In this document: one piece after another, positions 58,435-61,501 of the stretch | Layout: each line of letters begins with the position of its first letter | Position numbering within the stretch: position 1 is the stretch's first letter | DNA from: Gemmatimonadota bacterium | Lineage (GTDB): Bacteria; Gemmatimonadota; Gemmatimonadetes; Gemmatimonadales; Gemmatimonadaceae | Assembly (NCBI GenBank): GCA_947471365.1 | Contig: CANIWQ010000004.1 | Span: 1-61,501 of the forward strand | DNA: 61,501 bases | Direction: 5' to 3' | Notes under the pieces: model-generated | What the model was told of the DNA's origin: nothing | Database searches by the model: none | Seen by the model: the letters and a program-made list of their open reading frames with translations, nothing else | Program-made: the position numbers and the translations under genes

Positions 58435-60432
58435 TTACTTCGTGCGCACCAGCAACAGTTCGATGGTGGCCGGTACTGACGCCGAGCCGGACGCGCTATT
58501 GATCGAGGCGGTGGCATTGGCAATGACGCCAAAGCGCACATACCCAGCAGCGCCACTGCGCAGCGTGAACGCCGCTGGCACCGTCGGTGTGAGCGGATGC
58601 GTGAGGAGCGGGAACAACTTGGACGTGGTAATCGCCGGGAGTATGCTGCGGAAATTCCAGCTCGCGTAGGCGTACTTGGTATCGGTACTAATGCCAGAGT
58701 TGTCGAGGAAGCTGGCGACGGCCATCTGCCGCAGGGCGGTGACGATACCGCCACTGAATGCGGCGCCGAACGCGCTGTTGAAGTTGGCCGTGCCCACCAA
58801 GTTCGAGTTCACCAACGCGCGCGTATACGTCGCGGGGGCGTTGGCGCCTTGGTCCAGCGCGTACCGGAGCAAGGACCAGGTGGAGCCGCGCGTTTCGAGG
58901 CTGTCGTTCATCGCCACCGGCGAGTGCGTCTCCGGCGCGGCGAGGTAATCCATGAAGTTGCCGAGGTTGTCGACTTGGTACGCGTTGATCGCATCCACCT
59001 TCACTTGCGTGGACGCGACGGTGCTCAGGTTGAGATCGCTCTTCGGGGTGAAGCCGGACACCTTGTAGTAGAGCAACTCCTGCGCGAGATGGGAGAGCCC
59101 TTCGTCGAGCCACACCTGCTCGTAATCGTCGGCATTGTTGATGTAGATGCGCCGCGAGTCGTTGATGAGGTGTTGCATCTCGTGCGCGAGTGTGCCGACC
59201 GCGTCCGTTTGCAGCACCGTCTTGGACATGAAGAACTTGTTGTAGACCTGTGTTGGGTCCACCACCGGCATGTAGAACATCTCGGCGTAGTTGCTCCCCG
59301 GGCAGGCGGGGATTCCGGGTTGCGCCGTCGGCGGAAAGAGATCGCGGGAGTAGAAGAAGCCCGCGATGTAGCCACCATCCGCGTCCTTGGAGAGCGCGTT
59401 GACGGCCGGCGTAAAGAAAATGACGATCTTGTTGTTGCCGTCGAGGTCCGTTGGCGCACCGAATGCCGACGTGTCGAGGGCGTAAATCAGCGTATCGAAC
59501 ATGGTGGCGAACGACGTGTAGTCGGCGTCGGTGAAACCGCCCGCGGGGGATGCGGAATCGGCCACGATAATGGCGTTCTTCGATACCGCGGCGACTCGCC
59601 CGGTGCGGTTCGAGCGGTTGGTGCAGGCATCCTTCACGTTGATGTTCATCTGCACCGTCGTGCCCACCGTCGGCGTAACGGGGAGCCCCGTGATGTTCGA
59701 CTGGGCGAATGGCGAGCGGCCAGCGGCTCGGCTTGCGCGCCACATGGGCCCGAGGTCGCGCCGCTCGCTGGCGCGGAGTCGCGCTTCAAACGCGTCGTGC
59801 GCGCGATTGCGCGGAAACTGCCCACTCAGGCTCGAGGTGACGGGAGACGAAAGCGCGCTGCTGACGAGCGGGCTGGTCGTCACGGTCACCGTGCTCTGCG
59901 AGGTAAAGGAGAGCGGCACTGTCGAGGTAATCGTATCCGCCGTCTTGTACGGAATGAGGACATACTCACTCCCGGCCGCGCCGCCGGCCAAGCAGAAGCC
60001 GCTGCGCTCAGCGCCCGAGAGCGTGCGTACTTCGCCCAGCGCCAAGGCCAGCGGCACCGTGCCGCAGTTGGCCGTGACGGTGATGGTCGCCTGTGACGAC
60101 TTGGCGTCGATCGTTGCGGTGATCAGTGCGACGCCGGCGGAAACGGCCGTGACCAATCCGGCGGAGCTCACCGTCGCGACGCTCGTGGCGGAACTCGTCC
60201 AAGACACGGTCTTGCCGCTGATGGAACCGCCGGTCGAGTTGACCGCCGTCGCAACGAGCGTGACCGTGCCACCCGGCTGCAAGGTGGCGGCAGTCGTCGA
60301 GAGGCTCACGGTCGCCACGGTTGCTGCCGTGGAGGTCGTGGCGGTCGTGGAAGGGGCCGTGGAGCTGTTGGAGCCGCCGCCACACGAGGAGGCGGCTCCA
60401 AGGGCAAGCAGGGCACAGAGCGAACGTCGCAT
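58435..60432 (-). CDS. Lipoprotein with a BIG2-like domain and an M30-type zinc metallopeptidase domain
   Basis: 665 residues. Lipobox ASSC (C17), a Ser/Thr linker, a bacterial Ig-like domain (about 45-130: VSLSTTAATLQPGGTVTLVATAVNSTGG...VATVSSAGLVTAVSAGVALITAT) and then a catalytic domain with HEMQH at H417-H421 and WLDEGLSHLAQE about 25 residues later, the HExxH...E arrangement of M30 hyicolysin-like peptidases. IVIFFTPAVNAL upstream also fits. The last 150 residues are a beta-rich domain. Likely a surface protease; the substrate is unknown. ATG at 60432 gives the lipoprotein signal; an upstream GTG at 60462 is less likely. Confidence 0.82.
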   Translation of the reverse strand: MRRSLCALLALGAASSCGGGSNSSTAPSTTATTSTAATVATVSLSTTAATLQPGGTVTLVATAVNSTGGSISGKTVSWTSSATSVATVSSAGLVTAVSAGVALITATIDAKSSQATITVTANCGTVPLALALGEVRTLSGAERSGFCLAGGAAGSEYVLIPYKTADTITSTVPLSFTSQSTVTVTTSPLVSSALSSPVTSSLSGQFPRNRAHDAFEARLRASERRDLGPMWRASRAAGRSPFAQSNITGLPVTPTVGTTVQMNINVKDACTNRSNRTGRVAAVSKNAIIVADSASPAGGFTDADYTSFATMFDTLIYALDTSAFGAPTDLDGNNKIVIFFTPAVNALSKDADGGYIAGFFYSRDLFPPTAQPGIPACPGSNYAEMFYMPVVDPTQVYNKFFMSKTVLQTDAVGTLAHEMQHLINDSRRIYINNADDYEQVWLDEGLSHLAQELLYYKVSGFTPKSDLNLSTVASTQVKVDAINAYQVDNLGNFMDYLAAPETHSPVAMNDSLETRGSTWSLLRYALDQGANAPATYTRALVNSNLVGTANFNSAFGAAFSGGIVTALRQMAVASFLDNSGISTDTKYAYASWNFRSILPAITTSKLFPLLTHPLTPTVPAAFTLRSGAAGYVRFGVIANATASINSASGSASVPATIELLLVRTK

Positions 60433-60561
60433 ACGCAGGTTTCCCAGGTCGGGGCCACACAAAGTTTATCCGAGGCGCGCCCTGCCGCCACCTCCCGTTG
60501 GACGCGTGAGCCGCGCCATTATTAGTTGTACCCCGTACCCCAGTCTGGAACGACCGTTCAA

Positions 60562-61026
60562 ATGCCCACGAATCGTCTCACAAAAGACAGTGCCTGGATG
60601 CGCCTCGCCCTCGAAGAAGCCGAGGATGCGGGGGCCGCCGGTGAAGTACCCGTCGGAGCCGTCATCGTCCGTGACGGCGACCTGCTGGCTCGGGGCGCAA
60701 ACGCCATGGTGGCCTCTGGGGACCCAACCGCGCACGCGGAGATGATCGCCGTACAGGCGGCACTCGCGGCCCTCGGGGTGCCTCGGCTCGAGGGCTGCAC
60801 CCTGTATGTGACGCTCGAGCCCTGCGCGATGTGTGCCGGAGCGATCGTGCTCGCGCGGCTCGATCGCGTGGTGTTTGGGGCCTGGGACGACAAAGCTGGC
60901 ATGGGCGGTTCGGTGGGGGATGTGCTCCGTCACCCCAAGCTGAATCACCGTCCGGAGGTCGCGGGTGGGGTGCTGGCCGACGAGTGCGGCGCGCGGCTCA
61001 AGGATTTCTTTGCCTCGCGCCGATAA
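60562..61026 (+). CDS. tadA: tRNA(adenine34) deaminase TadA
   Basis: 154 residues. Zinc deaminase site: HAEMIAVQAAL and EPCAMCAGAIVLARLDRVVFGAWDDKAGMGGS. It changes A34 to inosine in tRNA-Arg(ACG), so CGN codons can be read. EVPVGAVIVRDGDLLARG is typical of the N-terminal half. ATG at 60562 gives the standard length. Divergent from the metallopeptidase gene; a tRNA-Ser pair follows. Confidence 0.94.
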   Translation: MPTNRLTKDSAWMRLALEEAEDAGAAGEVPVGAVIVRDGDLLARGANAMVASGDPTAHAEMIAVQAALAALGVPRLEGCTLYVTLEPCAMCAGAIVLARLDRVVFGAWDDKAGMGGSVGDVLRHPKLNHRPEVAGGVLADECGARLKDFFASRR

Positions 61027-61041
61027 TTGTCCTGTAACTCG

Positions 61042-61071
61042 TTGACCTGCCCCCCGTTCCCTGATTATTTT
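61042..61071 (+). promoter_or_regulatory. Candidate promoter of the tRNA-Ser pair
   Basis: TTGACC at 61042-61047 and TATTTT at 61066-61071, spacer 18. RNA would start a dozen bases before the first tRNA. Confidence 0.5.
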
Positions 61072-61091
61072 CAAAGGCTACAGTGCGACTT

Positions 61092-61178
61092 GGACAGGTG
61101 GCCGAGTGGTTGAAGGCACCGGTCTCGAAAACCGGCGTACCGGCAACGGTATCGTGAGTTCGAATCTCACCCTGTCCG
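61092..61178 (+). tRNA. tRNA-Ser(CGA)
   Basis: Acceptor arms GGACAGG and CCTGTCC pair perfectly, with discriminator G at 61178. The D arm is GCCGAGTGG..., the anticodon loop CTCGAAA has CGA at 61126-61128, there is a long variable arm, and the T arm is GTGAG-TTCGAAT-CTCAC. CCA is not encoded. Reads UCG. Confidence 0.95.
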
Positions 61179-61249
61179 CTGGAAGTGGGCGTTCCCGACG
61201 CGTGATGCTGCATCTTGGCACGCGCGTCGGCTTGTTTTGAGCAAGGTTT

Positions 61250-61340
61250 GGACGGGTGGCCGAGTGGTTTAAGGCGCACGCCTGGAAAGTGTGTGTACGT
61301 TAATAGCGTACCCAGGGTTCAAATCCCTGTTCCACCGCCA
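61250..61340 (+). tRNA. tRNA-Ser(GGA) with an imperfect acceptor stem
   Basis: Anticodon loop CTGGAAA has GGA at 61284-61286, with a long variable arm, T arm CAGGG-TTCAAAT-CCCTG and encoded CCA (61338-61340). The 5' acceptor arm is GGACGGG while the 3' arm is TTCCACC: pairs 1-72, 2-71 and 5-68 form, 3-70 is A-A, 4-69 is C-C, and 6-67 and 7-66 are G-U. The 5' arm is one base from that of the neighbouring tRNA-Ser(CGA). Reads UCC and UCU. Confidence 0.85.
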
Positions 61341-61371
61341 TATGCTTGTTTCATAGCATCCAATGAAACTC

Positions 61372-61399
61372 AAAAAGCCCAGCATTGCTGGGCTTTTTT
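61372..61399 (+). terminator. Intrinsic terminator after the tRNA pair
   Basis: AAAAAGCCCAGCA (61372-61384) pairs with TGCTGGGCTTTTT (61386-61398), ending in a run of T. It is also a good terminator for the - strand gene that ends at 61415, since the arm A-tract gives a U-tract in that direction. Confidence 0.9.
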
Positions 61400-61414
61400 A
61401 TGCTTTCTCGTATC

Positions 61415-61501
61415 TCACGGATGGGTAATAGACAACACAGGCACAGTCGTCTGCCCCACATTGTTCTTGCCCCAGCACTTCACGCCCGTGCTGTCGAGCG
61501 C
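61415..61501 (-). CDS. C-terminal end of an RCC1-repeat protein (partial)
   Basis: The last 28 codons read ALDSTGVKCWGKNNVGQTT followed by a short end, stop TGA at 61415-61417. ALxSTGxVKCWGxNxxGQ is the RCC1/BNR repeat signature of seven-bladed surface propellers, often lipoproteins or secreted proteins in environmental bacteria. The rest of the gene lies beyond the right edge. Confidence 0.75.
   Translation of the reverse strand, partial: ALDSTGVKCWGKNNVGQTTVPVLSITHP

Noticed and set aside
58597-60096. Long + strand frame opposite the metallopeptidase
   Set aside because: The - strand frame has a signal peptide, known domains and an HExxH site; the + frame is Arg/Val-rich antisense.

Overview
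The window is high-GC bacterial chromosome, almost entirely coding, and reads mostly on the + strand. The cell is diderm: there is a TonB-dependent receptor, a TolC-type channel, several predicted outer-membrane barrels and several lipoproteins. GTG starts and 1-4 base stop/start overlaps (ATGA, GTGA, TAATG) are very common. A protein made of little more than a Bacteroidetes-type C-terminal sorting tail, together with high GC, a mannose-family PTS and HPr kinase, fits the FCB superphylum, most likely Gemmatimonadota. That assignment is inference from gene style, not from a marker match.

Layout. 1-4.0 kb: 3' end of a probable recG, a beta-propeller protein on the - strand, a PQQ-type sugar dehydrogenase and asnS. 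4.0-10.5 kb: a Cu/Ag efflux operon (small His/Cys protein, cusC, cusB, cusA). 10.5-20.4 kb: mazG on the - strand, then an eight-gene overlapping run alr-deoB-cdd-lipoprotein-barrel-receiver/kinase-mtaB-miaB. 20.4-24.2 kb: a nitronate monooxygenase/PfaD-like flavoprotein and comEC. 24.2-25.0 kb: a 745-base gene-free island with a 13-bp minisatellite. 25-29.9 kb: fbp, a stand-alone methylmalonyl-CoA mutase large subunit, an FmdB-type protein and argS.

29.9-43.3 kb: one unbroken run of seventeen genes: PfkB kinase, purM, barrel, ribD-ribE-ribBA-ribH, nusB, glycosyltransferase, a 42-residue ORF, hprK, PTS IIA-IIB-IIC-IID, HPr and EI. 43.4-47.3 kb: metK, a bifunctional-nuclease-family protein, a membrane-anchored protein of unknown role and a DUF218 protein. 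47.3-52.3 kb: a cobalamin riboswitch followed by btuF-btuC-btuD-btuB. 52.3-61.5 kb: recO, selB, the sorting-tail protein, clpB, an M30-like metallopeptidase lipoprotein (- strand), tadA, two tRNA-Ser genes and the 3' end of an RCC1-repeat protein.

How the parts connect. B12 import plausibly feeds the B12-dependent mutase, and B12 represses its own uptake genes through the riboswitch. HprK, HPr (with both the His and Ser sites), EI and four mannose-family EII proteins form a complete phosphorelay that can both transport and signal. alr, deoB and cdd are wall and nucleoside housekeeping genes; mtaB, miaB and tadA modify tRNA anticodon regions. SelB implies that this organism decodes UGA as selenocysteine, although no selA or tRNA-Sec lies in the window.

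I did not find a clear defence island, phage, transposon or CRISPR array. The least ordinary items are the minisatellite island, heptamer-built palindromes after two aminoacyl-tRNA synthetase genes, a tRNA-Ser(GGA) whose acceptor stem has two mismatches, the cargo-free sorting-tail protein, the PTS cluster architecture, and the lipoprotein/barrel/sensorless-kinase block inside the alr-miaB operon.
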